NCBI RefSeq assembly: GCF_003952385.1
Contig: NZ_CP034444.1
Span: 4,464,001-4,528,000 of the forward strand
DNA: 64,000 bases
Source: Mesorhizobium sp. M1D.F.Ca.ET.043.01.1.1
GTDB taxonomy: Bacteria; Pseudomonadota; Alphaproteobacteria; Rhizobiales; Rhizobiaceae
Direction: 5' to 3'
Positions within the stretch are counted from its first letter, which is position 1; each line of letters opens with the position of its first letter. Shown here piece by piece: positions 52,419 to 61,227 of this stretch. The notes below the pieces were generated by a model that saw only the letters and a program-made list of their open reading frames with translations, did no database searches and had not been told where the DNA came from. The translations under genes were made by a program, and so were the position numbers.

Positions 52419-53225
52419 ATGACGCGAATGAATGGCAAAGTGGCTTTCATCACCGGCGCCGGCGGCGGGCAGGGGGCTGCCGAAGCCGAACTGTTTGCCC
52501 GGGAAGGAGCGTCGCTTGTTCTGAGTGATGTCGATGCGAGCAGGGTCGCTGCTATTGCAGCCAAGGTCGAGAAGGCTGGAGCGCGGGCGATATGGTGCAA
52601 GCAGGATGTGACTATCGAGGCTGATTGGGTCTCGGCGGTCGAGAAAGCACAGCAAACATTTGGCGCCCTGCACGTCCTGGTCAACAACGCAGGCACCATC
52701 AGCCGGCAAGGGATCGCAAATACTGAGCTCGCCAATTGGAACAGAACGCTCGATGTGAACCTGACAGGCGCGATGCTGGGCATGAAGCATTGCGCGCCGG
52801 CCATGCGCGACGCCGGCGGAGGTGCTATCATCAACGTGTCCTCGACGGCCGGACTTGGCGCTCACTATGACGCCGCCTACACGGCAAGCAAATGGGGCCT
52901 TCGCGGTCTGACCAAGTCGGCGTCGGTGGAGTTCGTCGAATGGAACATTCGCGTCAACTCCATTCATCCTGGCCAGATTGTCGATACGAGCTTCTACCGC
53001 GAAGGATCACCGGGGCACGCTGAATCTGGCCGGCTAAGTGTGCCGATGCAGCGCCAGGGCACGCCGTTGGAATGCGCCCAACTTGTGCTGTTTCTCGCTA
53101 GCGATGAGGCCAGTTACATCACCGGAGCCGAAATCGCCATTGACGGCGGTTATTCTGCAGCCGGCGGTCTCTGGTTGCGCAACCGTCTGCGCGACACTTT
53201 AGCTGCCAGTTCGCCGCACCCCTAG
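52419..53225 (+). CDS. SDR-family oxidoreductase, last gene of the CoA-ester operon
   Basis: 268 residues from ATG 52419; a GTG at 52410 is the alternative. TGAGGGQG at residues 12-19, NNAGTISRQG, Ser of NVSSTAG and Tyr-x-x-x-Lys in AYTASKWGLRG, SIHPGQIVDTSFYREGS, and the ending TGAEIAIDGGYSAAGG followed by a ~20-residue Arg-rich tail that may be altered. Close to 3-alpha-hydroxysteroid/cyclohexanol-type SDRs. It may act on a ring hydroxyl group. Gap to the previous gene is 36 bases, so probably in the same transcript. Confidence 0.82.
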   Translation: MTRMNGKVAFITGAGGGQGAAEAELFAREGASLVLSDVDASRVAAIAAKVEKAGARAIWCKQDVTIEADWVSAVEKAQQTFGALHVLVNNAGTISRQGIANTELANWNRTLDVNLTGAMLGMKHCAPAMRDAGGGAIINVSSTAGLGAHYDAAYTASKWGLRGLTKSASVEFVEWNIRVNSIHPGQIVDTSFYREGSPGHAESGRLSVPMQRQGTPLECAQLVLFLASDEASYITGAEIAIDGGYSAAGGLWLRNRLRDTLAASSPHP

Positions 53226-53430
53226 ATGACGATCTGCGGTCGCGGGCCGATTGCTTTTTTCGGCCGCCCTGCGCGGACGAGATCATCCCGCTGGGAGCTG
53301 TTGTTCCGGCCTTGCGAAGGAAGTCCGGGGCGCCGTTGGAGAAGACGATGGTCACTCGCACCTCGTGTTGAGTGCGGGTCATGCTTTTGTGGACATGGTC
53401 CTGCGCGGCATCACCCGCCCGAGGGCAGAA
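53226..53430. other. Intergenic junction between convergent units
   Basis: 205 bases between the SDR stop and the thiolase stop. GGCCGA (53245-53250) and TCGGCC (53260-53265) flank a T-rich loop and could form a weak terminator hairpin. No recognisable gene; a short minus-strand frame over this area has no known family. The thiolase on the right uses far more G/C third positions than the gene on the left. Confidence 0.4.
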
Positions 53431-54636
<1,206 letters not shown>

Positions 54637-54786
54637 TTATGCAGCTTTTCCTTTGGCGGTTCCCGTTGGCGCCGGCGTGTCGTTAACTGCTTCGGCAAAT
54701 TCTACGATCGAGGGTTTTGCACCTGCTGGCGTGTAACGCCCGGTAGCGAGATCAGGGTGAAATTCCTTGGTGACCTGGGTTTGCAC
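54637..54786 (-). CDS. Small open frame in front of the thiolase gene, remnant or short protein
   Basis: 49 residues from a GTG one base after the MDR stop to a TAA that touches the thiolase ATG. Sequence features: KEFHPDLATGRYTPAG, a short helix IVEFAEAVND, and a Pro/Thr/Gly/Lys-rich tail ending KGKAA. No family recognised. It may be the C-terminal end of a gene that stood before the thiolase in its source genome, left after recombination, or a spurious frame. Low confidence that it is a gene. Confidence 0.25.
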   Translation of the reverse strand: MQTQVTKEFHPDLATGRYTPAGAKPSIVEFAEAVNDTPAPTGTAKGKAA

Positions 54787-54787
54787 G

Positions 54788-55780
54788 TCATCCAATCTTG
54801 AGGACGATCTTGCCCTGCGCCTTGCCGTCGCGCAGCAGCCTTAGCCCTTCGGCGAATTCCTCCAGCGCGAACTCTCGACTGATGATCGGATCAATCTTGC
54901 CTGCCATGAATAGCGAGAAAATCTGCTCTTGAGCTTCTTTCACCCGCTCCGGAGTCCGCTCGCGATAATCTGACCATTGCAAGCCGGTGACGGCGATGTT
55001 CTTTACGAGGAGATAGTTGGCTTTGATCGACGGGATCGTGCCGCTGGCGAAGCCAATAATGACCATGCGCCCGCACCAAGCCAGCGCCCGCAAGGCTGCG
55101 GCATTCGAGTCTCCACCAACAGGATCGATGACGATGTCGACTCCATTTCCGCGCGTCAGCGCCTTGACCTCATCACGCAATGCGTCCTGTAGGTTGGATG
55201 CACTGAGGTCGATAACCGCGTCAGCCCCGGCTTGTCGCGCAATCGCATCGTTGCCTGGCCCGATAATCCCAGCGATGACGGTCGATGCCCCAAGCGCCTT
55301 GGCCAGCTGAATGCTGGCAACGCCGATGCCGCCCGATCCTCCCAAAACCAGCACGCTCTCGCCTGGCTTGAATGAAGCCCGGTCCTGCAAGGCAAACCAG
55401 GCCGTTTGGTAGACCAGGCCGAGAGAAGCGGCCTTGGCGAAAGGCATGCCCTCGGGCAACACGAAGCAGCTTTCCTCACGGACCCGCAATCTCTGAGCGT
55501 AGGCGCCGTATTCAGTCTGTGCCGCGACCTTTTGGCCGACGCTCAGCGACGCCACGCCCGCCCCGATGGAAGAGACGACACCAGCGGCGCATTTCCCGGG
55601 AGAGAATGGCAGGGGTGGCTTGATCTGGTATCTGCCCTCAATGGCCAGAATGTCGGGAAAATTCGCTTCCGCGGCTTGCACCTCAATGACGACCTCGCCT
55701 GGCCCTGCAACGGGATCGGGAACCTCTGCGACACGGACCTGCTCGAACGGCGCAAATTCAGATACCCAAACTGCTTTCAT
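54788..55780 (-). CDS. NADPH:quinone oxidoreductase-like MDR protein
   Basis: 330 residues from ATG 55780; AGGAGACGTTACC precedes it. MDR features: MKAVWVSEFAPFEQVRVAEVP, EANFPDILAIEGRYQIKPPLPFSPG, YGAYAQRLRVRE and VLGGSGGIGVASIQLAKALGA; no zinc ligands. Such proteins reduce quinones or enoyl compounds, and one subgroup acts as crotonyl-CoA-type reductases. The open frame reaches 55987 but that extension lies over the small gene at 55816. It is the eighth gene of the minus-strand run starting with pxpA. Confidence 0.84.
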   Translation of the reverse strand: MKAVWVSEFAPFEQVRVAEVPDPVAGPGEVVIEVQAAEANFPDILAIEGRYQIKPPLPFSPGKCAAGVVSSIGAGVASLSVGQKVAAQTEYGAYAQRLRVREESCFVLPEGMPFAKAASLGLVYQTAWFALQDRASFKPGESVLVLGGSGGIGVASIQLAKALGASTVIAGIIGPGNDAIARQAGADAVIDLSASNLQDALRDEVKALTRGNGVDIVIDPVGGDSNAAALRALAWCGRMVIIGFASGTIPSIKANYLLVKNIAVTGLQWSDYRERTPERVKEAQEQIFSLFMAGKIDPIISREFALEEFAEGLRLLRDGKAQGKIVLKIG

Positions 55781-55815
55781 GGTAACGTCTCCTGCTTGCG
55801 AGGTTGCCGGTGGCC

Positions 55816-56127
55816 TTAGCGCAGTCGGCGGAACATGGCGTGGCGGCGGACCGAGAGGTGAGGGCGGATCGTCTCCGCCCAACCCGATCTGACCGAGGCC
55901 TCGAGCCAGGCTGGCGATTTCGGGACGTCCGGCGAATCGACTTCGTAGATGGCCAGATATTCTGGCGCCTTCTCGCCGTCGGTCCACTCCAGGCGATAGC
56001 GGCTCACAGCTCTGACCCCGGGCAGTTCCAGGAGCTGGGGCAGATAGCGATTGTCGTAGAAATCATTGAACCGCCGGTCAAACTCTTCAGGCACGGATAG
56101 CTGCGCCAAATACACGTAGTCGCTCAT
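55816..56127 (-). CDS. Small dimeric alpha/beta-barrel (DUF4286/EthD-like) protein
   Basis: 103 residues. MSDYVYLAQLSVPEEFDRRFNDFYDNRYLPQLLELPGVRAVSRYRLEW followed by APEYLAIYEVDSP is the pattern of ferredoxin-like dimeric barrel proteins (DUF4286/EthD type), where one subunit gives a beta-alpha-beta-beta-alpha-beta unit. Members include small isomerases, monooxygenases and EthD. The gene lies between the aldehyde dehydrogenase and MDR genes. It resembles the first half of the 196-residue protein at 39314, which stands in the other regulon. Function unknown. Confidence 0.72.
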   Translation of the reverse strand: MSDYVYLAQLSVPEEFDRRFNDFYDNRYLPQLLELPGVRAVSRYRLEWTDGEKAPEYLAIYEVDSPDVPKSPAWLEASVRSGWAETIRPHLSVRRHAMFRRLR

Positions 56128-56185
56128 TTCACCACTCCGCTCCCAGCCTCCCAGAGGCCATCAAAGTTGAACATTTGAGGAAACC

Positions 56186-57664
56186 TCAACCGAGTTTGAA
56201 AGGATCTCTCGGCTGGCCGCTGAGCTCCACAAACACCGCCTTGGTTTCCGTGAACTCCCGCATAGCGTCGGGGCCGTTTTCACGTCCCAGCCCGCTTTCG
56301 CCAAACCCGCCAAAGGGGGCCATGTAGCTGACAACGCGGTAGGCGTTTATCCACACCGTGCCGGCACGCAACCTGGCCGACACGCGATGAGCGCGATGCA
56401 CATTCTTGGTCCATACCGCAGCTGCCAAACCAAAACGCGTGTCGTTGGCGATCGCGATCGCCTCCTCCTCCGTCTTGAAGCGGATGACGCTGAGGATCGG
56501 TCCGAAAACCTCTTCCTGCGCGATACGCATATCGTTGGTGACATCGGTGAATATGGTTGGCTTGACGAAATAGGAGCCGATATCGGTGACCGCCTCGCCG
56601 CCTTCGACCAGACGCGCGCCCTCTTGCTTTGCCATCTCGATTGAAGACAGAACTTTCCGATACTGCGGCTCATTCGCGATCGGCCCCATCTGGGTTTCTG
56701 CGTCCATCGGATCGCCCAGACGAATTGTACGGGTCTGTTGAATCAGCTTCTCTAGGAAGTGATCATGGATGCTCTCTTGGAGCAGCAGGCGAGAGCCGGC
56801 GGAGCAAGATTGGCCACTGGCACCGAAGATGCCGGCAATCGCACCATTTACCGCGACATCGAGGTCCGCATCCTCAAAGACAATGTTCGGAGATTTGCCG
56901 CCGAGCTCAAGGGAGACCCGCGTCAGATTGGCCGCGGCGCTGGCGGCGATGCGCTTGCCGGTCTCTGTGCCGCCGGTGAATGCGATCTTGTCTATACCCG
57001 GGTGGTTGACCAGTGCCGCGCCTACCGCGCCACCGCCGGTGACGACGTTGAACACGCCTGGCGGGAAGCCTGCTTCGTCGGCACGCTTGGCAAGTTCAAT
57101 GGTCGAGATCGGCGTGTACTCGGATGGCTTGACAACAAAGGTGCAGCCAGCTGCGAGCCCGGCTGCGAGTTTCATGATGAGCAGCATTCCCGGCGAGTTC
57201 CACGCTGTGATGGCGCCGACAACGCCCACCGGCTCCTGGCGTGTGAACAGGTGGAAGTTCTGGCGATCCGAGGCGAGCACACTCCCGGCAAGCTTGTCCG
57301 CCATGCCCGCGAAATAGTAGAAGTATTCCGGCAGATATCGCCATTGGCCGAGCATCTCGCGATAGAGCTTGCCATTGTCGTAGGTTTCCATGCGCGCGAA
57401 TTCCTCCGCGTCGCGCGCAACAATATCGCCAAGCTTGCGCAGAAGGTGGCCGCGCTGGGTAGCAGTCATCGTGCTCCAAGGCCCGGTCTCGAACGCATCA
57501 CGCGCCGCTTTCACGGCGGCATCGACGTGCGATGCATCACCATCCGGGACCCGTGCCCAGGCCAAGCCGGTGTAGGGATTGACGGTTTCCATAAATTTTT
57601 CATGCGCAACGTCCGCGCCGCCAATGCGCATGCCGTAGTTCTCGATCTTGCCTTCGAAGCCCAT
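56186..57664 (-). CDS. NAD(P)-dependent aldehyde dehydrogenase
   Basis: 492 residues from ATG 57664, with AAAGGAGGACCT directly upstream; an in-frame start at 57685 is weaker. Features: ITAWNSPGMLLIMKLAAGLAAGCTFVVKPSEYTP, FTGGTETGKRI, Glu in SLELGGKSPN, the nucleophilic Cys in GASGQSCSAGSRL, EEVFGPILSV and FGGFGESGLGRENG. It oxidises an aldehyde to the acid. Length and motifs fit the betaine/phenylacetaldehyde/5-carboxymethyl-semialdehyde group. It is 80 bases after pxpC in the same direction; the presumed substrate would come from or feed the carboxylase/oxoprolinase-like step. Confidence 0.9.
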   Translation of the reverse strand: MGFEGKIENYGMRIGGADVAHEKFMETVNPYTGLAWARVPDGDASHVDAAVKAARDAFETGPWSTMTATQRGHLLRKLGDIVARDAEEFARMETYDNGKLYREMLGQWRYLPEYFYYFAGMADKLAGSVLASDRQNFHLFTRQEPVGVVGAITAWNSPGMLLIMKLAAGLAAGCTFVVKPSEYTPISTIELAKRADEAGFPPGVFNVVTGGGAVGAALVNHPGIDKIAFTGGTETGKRIAASAAANLTRVSLELGGKSPNIVFEDADLDVAVNGAIAGIFGASGQSCSAGSRLLLQESIHDHFLEKLIQQTRTIRLGDPMDAETQMGPIANEPQYRKVLSSIEMAKQEGARLVEGGEAVTDIGSYFVKPTIFTDVTNDMRIAQEEVFGPILSVIRFKTEEEAIAIANDTRFGLAAAVWTKNVHRAHRVSARLRAGTVWINAYRVVSYMAPFGGFGESGLGRENGPDAMREFTETKAVFVELSGQPRDPFKLG

Positions 57665-57744
57665 AGGTCCTCCTTTGGGCGTCACAGCGGACGCCGCATA
57701 ATCAAGGTTTGGTAGAAATTTCAGATCACGTAGATGGCTGGGCC

Positions 57745-58719
57745 TCAGCCATACACTCGTCGCAGCCGGTCGAGGCGATCAGCCTCCTGCCGCCTAGCCG
57801 CGAGGGCAGCCGGCATGTCGACCGGTTCGAAGCGGATCTTCTGATGGGGTTGCAACTGGCCAATCAGGTCCATGTCAGCCGCGATGACGGTGCCGAGCGT
57901 GAAATAGCCGCCGCCTGACACGGCGTCACGATGCAACACGATCGGTTCGGTGCCGGCGGGAACCTGGATTGACCCGTAAGGATAGCAGGCATCGACAATG
58001 TTGGACGGATCGGCGCCAGCGCCGAATGGCTGTTCTCGCGCCTTGAACTCCAATGGCGACCCGCCCCGAAACCGGTAGCCGACGCGGTCAGCGTCAGGCG
58101 CCACCGCCCATGTGTCATCATAGAAACGCTGTTCGGCAGCGGGCGTGAGGCGATGGTTATAGAGTCCGGGAAGCACGCGCAGCACCACATCCGCAGGCAA
58201 AGTGCGCCGCAGTTCATCCGCTATTGACGACCGGCTCCCCGGCTGTCGTTTGCGCGCCCCGGCGGGCAAACGGTCGCCACCTTTGAGAGGCCGCCCGCCC
58301 AGGCCGCCGAACTGGCCATGCACATAGGTCGATCGGCTGCCGAGCAGCGGCGGCACTTCAAGTCCACCCGAAATGGCAATGTAGGCCCTGGCACCGCGCT
58401 TGAGAAATCCGAAGGACAAGGTCTGACCCGGTTCGACCTCGAATGCCGCCCATGTGGGCCGGGATTCTCCGTCGACTTTTGGAGGCAATTCGGCTCCCGT
58501 AACCGCGATGGTCCTGTGGTCGGTGAAGGTCAGTTCCGGCCCCGTGAAGACAGCCTCCAACGCTGCGTCGCCTTCATCATTGCCGACCAGAAGATTGGCC
58601 GCCCGCAAGGCGTGGCGGTCCATGGCGCCAGAGGTCGGGATGCCGAAATGATAGTAGCCGGGACGGCCGAGGTCCTGGATGGTGGTGAGAAGGCCAGGCT
58701 TGATAACCTCAATGTCCAT
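57745..58719 (-). CDS. pxpC: Biotin-dependent carboxyltransferase/5-oxoprolinase subunit C family (AHS2, KipA-like)
   Basis: 324 residues. AHS2 signatures: VIKPGLLTTIQDLGRPGYYHFGIPTSGAMDRHALRAANLLVGN, LKRGARAYIAISGGLEVPPLLGSRSTYVHGQFGGLGGRPLKGGD and LPADVVLRVLPGLYN. In Bacillus and E. coli, PxpC works with PxpB and PxpA as an ATP-dependent 5-oxoprolinase. In urea amidolyase the same domain is fused to biotin carboxylase. It overlaps pxpB by 11 bases. The presence of accB and accC in the same operon hints at the carboxylase use. Confidence 0.85.
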   Translation of the reverse strand: MDIEVIKPGLLTTIQDLGRPGYYHFGIPTSGAMDRHALRAANLLVGNDEGDAALEAVFTGPELTFTDHRTIAVTGAELPPKVDGESRPTWAAFEVEPGQTLSFGFLKRGARAYIAISGGLEVPPLLGSRSTYVHGQFGGLGGRPLKGGDRLPAGARKRQPGSRSSIADELRRTLPADVVLRVLPGLYNHRLTPAAEQRFYDDTWAVAPDADRVGYRFRGGSPLEFKAREQPFGAGADPSNIVDACYPYGSIQVPAGTEPIVLHRDAVSGGGYFTLGTVIAADMDLIGQLQPHQKIRFEPVDMPAALAARRQEADRLDRLRRVYG

Positions 58720-59584
58720 CGATTGCCTCCAGCATTTGCTGGTTAGACGCCTTAATGTCTCGCTCGAAGGCGTCGAGCGAGAATGAGGCTGGCGTCTGAT
58801 GCAGCTGAAAATCTTCGCTCTTCACTTGCTCTGCGAGCTCGTCATACTCGTTGCGGTCAATCGGGCGCATCCGCACAATGTCGCCAGGGCGAAACAGGAT
58901 CATGAACTCTCGCAGATAGCTCGTCGTCTGCGTCGGATCGTAGATCGGCAGCGGTGTAACGCCGAGCATCTGGTAGCCACCGGCGCCACGCACCGGATAA
59001 ATCCCGGTAAAGCAGCCACCCTGGGACACGCATTGTTTCGGCGTGTCCGTGCGCGGGCGCACATATTTCGGGACCTGGAGTTGCTGGTCTTGTTCCACCA
59101 TCTGGAACATGAACGGGCTGCCGGCACCGAAGCCAACCATCGTGACCATCCAGGGCGAACCTGAATGTCTGGCGACGTAGTCGAGCGGGCCGGGCAGGCC
59201 GTTTATACGTGCTGCATATTCGAGATCGGTCAGTTGAGGGTTCTGGCGACGGTCGCCGAATCTCGCCATGACCTCGCGTGTCCAGGGGTCATCGTAAAAT
59301 ACGGGAATTTCGAGAACGCGTGTCCCTAACGCCTCTTCCCGGTTTGACAGCGATGCCTCGATTTGCTTGACCTCAGCCAGCAGGTCTTCAGCCGCGATGA
59401 GGTCCGGATCAAAGCGAAGTTGAAACGAGGCGTTGGAGGGGCAGATTTCCGTGACACCTCGGATTTGACTGTCGCGGATCGCATTGCAGATCGACAGGGC
59501 CGCAAAGAAGGCGCGCAGCGACATCGCTTCGTCCACCTCTACGACCAGATGCTCGTCCCCGCCAAATGAATAGCGCGTCATCAA
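58709..59584 (-). CDS. pxpB: 5-oxoprolinase subunit B family (AHS1, KipI-like)
   Basis: 291 residues (a second ATG at 59581 would remove one residue). AHS1 features: YSFGGDEHLVVEVD, IRGVTEICPSNASFQLRFDP, the cyclophilin-like IPVFYDDP region, YAARINGLPGPLDYVARHSG, FGAGSPFMFQM and a late RPGDIVRMRPIDRNEYD. It pairs with the PxpC protein to form the AHS1-AHS2 unit found in urea carboxylase/allophanate-type and oxoprolinase systems. The protein is longer than KipI (~240), with an inserted stretch after VPKYVRPRTDTPKQC. It follows accC by 7 bases. Confidence 0.83.
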   Translation of the reverse strand: MMTRYSFGGDEHLVVEVDEAMSLRAFFAALSICNAIRDSQIRGVTEICPSNASFQLRFDPDLIAAEDLLAEVKQIEASLSNREEALGTRVLEIPVFYDDPWTREVMARFGDRRQNPQLTDLEYAARINGLPGPLDYVARHSGSPWMVTMVGFGAGSPFMFQMVEQDQQLQVPKYVRPRTDTPKQCVSQGGCFTGIYPVRGAGGYQMLGVTPLPIYDPTQTTSYLREFMILFRPGDIVRMRPIDRNEYDELAEQVKSEDFQLHQTPASFSLDAFERDIKASNQQMLEAIDGH

Positions 59585-59591
59585 GATCGTC

Positions 59592-60965
59592 CTAGGATGC
59601 CAGCTTAGCCGGTTCTAATGGCCGGTCTTCCAGCCATCGCTCAAGCCAGCCGGTATGAACGCGCAGCGAGCTGACGTCCGGGTCGAGCGCCAGCCGGCGA
59701 TGCAGTGGTGCTGTGGTCGCGATGCCGCCAACCTCGAGCACAGCGAGTGCCTGGCGCAGTTTCTCAAGCGCTTTTGCGCGGGTCTCCCCCCAGACGATAA
59801 GTTTCCCGAGCAAAGAGTCGTAATAAGGTGGCACGGTGTAGCCGGGATAGAGCCCGGTATCGAAACGCACATGCGACATTTCGGGCAACCGGAGCTCCTC
59901 GATCCTGCCGGGTGTTGGCCTGAAGTCTGCGTGTGGATCCTCGGCGTTGATGCGGCATTCAATGGCGTGCCCGGACAGCACGATGTCATCTTGCTGGACA
60001 GACAGTGGCTCGCCGGCAGCGATCCGGATCATCTCCTTCACGAGATCGATGCCTGTTACCATCTCGGTGACGGGATGCTCCACCTGGATGCGTGTGTTCA
60101 TCTCGATGAAGAAATACTCGCCGGTCAGCTCGTCATAGAGAAATTCCAAGGTGCCGGCGCCGCGGTAGTTCACGTGCTTGGCAAGACGCGCAGCCGAAGC
60201 GCAGAGTTCGGCGCGCACTGATTCTAACAGGCAAGCGGCAGGGGCTTCCTCCCACACCTTTTGGCGTCGACGCTGCAAGGAGCACTCGCGCTCAAAGACA
60301 TGGACAGCGTCCTTCCCGTCTCCCAGAACCTGGACCTCGATATGACGGGCGCGTTCGATGAAGCGTTCGACATAAAGGCCACCATCGCCAAAGGCCGCAA
60401 GCGCTTCGGCGCTGGCCAGAGGCATCATACGTTCGAGTTCCTCGACCGTGTTGGCGACCCGTATGCCCCGGCCGCCACCTCCGGCGGCCGCCTTGATCAT
60501 CAGGGGCAGGCCAAGCCTGGCTGCTAGATTGGCGGCGTCCGCAGCGTCAACGCGCCCCTCGCTTCCTTGGACGGTCCGGATGCCAGCCGCTGCGGCCGAA
60601 GCCCGAGCGGCAGCCTTGTCGCCCATGGCGCGGATCGTATCGGCCCGCGGCCCTATGAATGTCAGCCCCGCCGTCTCGACCGCGTCGACGAAGTCAGCAT
60701 TCTCCGACAGAAACCCGTAGCCGGGATGGATGGCGTCGGCGCCGACGGCGCGCGCCGCCTCGATGATCGCATCGATCTTGAGGTAGGATTTGGAGGCTTG
60801 GGCAGGCCCGACCTCGATCTTTTCGTCGGCTAACCGCGCCGCAAGCATCTCATGGTCGGCCTTGCTGACCACCTGAGCGGTCGCGATCCCCATCTCACGC
60901 GCCGCACGGATGATACGAACCGCTATTTCGCCGCGGTTGGCAACGAGTATTTTCGAGATTCCCAT
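59592..60965 (-). CDS. accC: Biotin carboxylase subunit
   Basis: 457 residues, standard length of AccC. ATP-grasp features: KILVANRGEIAVRIIRAAREMG, HPGYGFLSENADFVDA, KAAAGGGGRGIRVA, ECSLQRRRQKVWEEAPA, EMNTRIQVEHPVTEMVTGIDLV and ECRINAEDP. It carboxylates biotin on the carrier protein with bicarbonate and ATP. It is very unlikely to be the housekeeping copy, because accB here is short and the operon carries pxp genes. It starts 6 bases after accB. The carboxyl acceptor would be fixed by the PxpB/PxpC pair or an enzyme elsewhere. Confidence 0.93.
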   Translation of the reverse strand: MGISKILVANRGEIAVRIIRAAREMGIATAQVVSKADHEMLAARLADEKIEVGPAQASKSYLKIDAIIEAARAVGADAIHPGYGFLSENADFVDAVETAGLTFIGPRADTIRAMGDKAAARASAAAAGIRTVQGSEGRVDAADAANLAARLGLPLMIKAAAGGGGRGIRVANTVEELERMMPLASAEALAAFGDGGLYVERFIERARHIEVQVLGDGKDAVHVFERECSLQRRRQKVWEEAPAACLLESVRAELCASAARLAKHVNYRGAGTLEFLYDELTGEYFFIEMNTRIQVEHPVTEMVTGIDLVKEMIRIAAGEPLSVQQDDIVLSGHAIECRINAEDPHADFRPTPGRIEELRLPEMSHVRFDTGLYPGYTVPPYYDSLLGKLIVWGETRAKALEKLRQALAVLEVGGIATTAPLHRRLALDPDVSSLRVHTGWLERWLEDRPLEPAKLAS

Positions 60966-60971
60966 GGCCGG

Positions 60972-61214
60972 CTACGTCTCCAGTTCATAGAGCGGCTGGC
61001 CGGGCACGACCGCTTCCTCATCATCGACGAGGTAACGGACAAAACGCCCCGGCTCTTCAGCTTCGATCTGCGTGAATGTCTTCATGACCTCGATCAGCCC
61101 CACCACATCGCCTTTGGTGACGGCATCGCCTTCAGATTTGAAGGGCGGCTTGTCCGGCGACTCGCTCCGGTAGAAGACACCCGGGATCGGCGCTGGCACC
61201 GTCGTCAAAGTCAT
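60972..61214 (-). CDS. accB: Short biotin carboxyl carrier protein
   Basis: 80 residues, only the biotinyl domain with no AccB-type N-terminal linker. The biotin site is Lys45 in the motif EVMKTF, slightly different from the classical EAMKM. PIPGVFYRSESPDKPPF at the start and VVPGQPLYEL at the end frame the barrel. Housekeeping AccB is about 150 residues; this small form is typical of pxp/urea-carboxylase-type operons. It lies between pxpA (13 bases before) and accC (6 bases after) and must carry carboxybiotin between the two enzymes. Confidence 0.88.
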   Translation of the reverse strand: MTLTTVPAPIPGVFYRSESPDKPPFKSEGDAVTKGDVVGLIEVMKTFTQIEAEEPGRFVRYLVDDEEAVVPGQPLYELET

Positions 61215-61227
61215 TCGGTTTCTCCAC

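Noticed and set aside
55781..55987. N-terminal extension of the MDR gene ending at 54788
   Set aside because: It overlaps the small gene at 55816 in another frame, and the good ribosome-binding site stands before ATG 55780.
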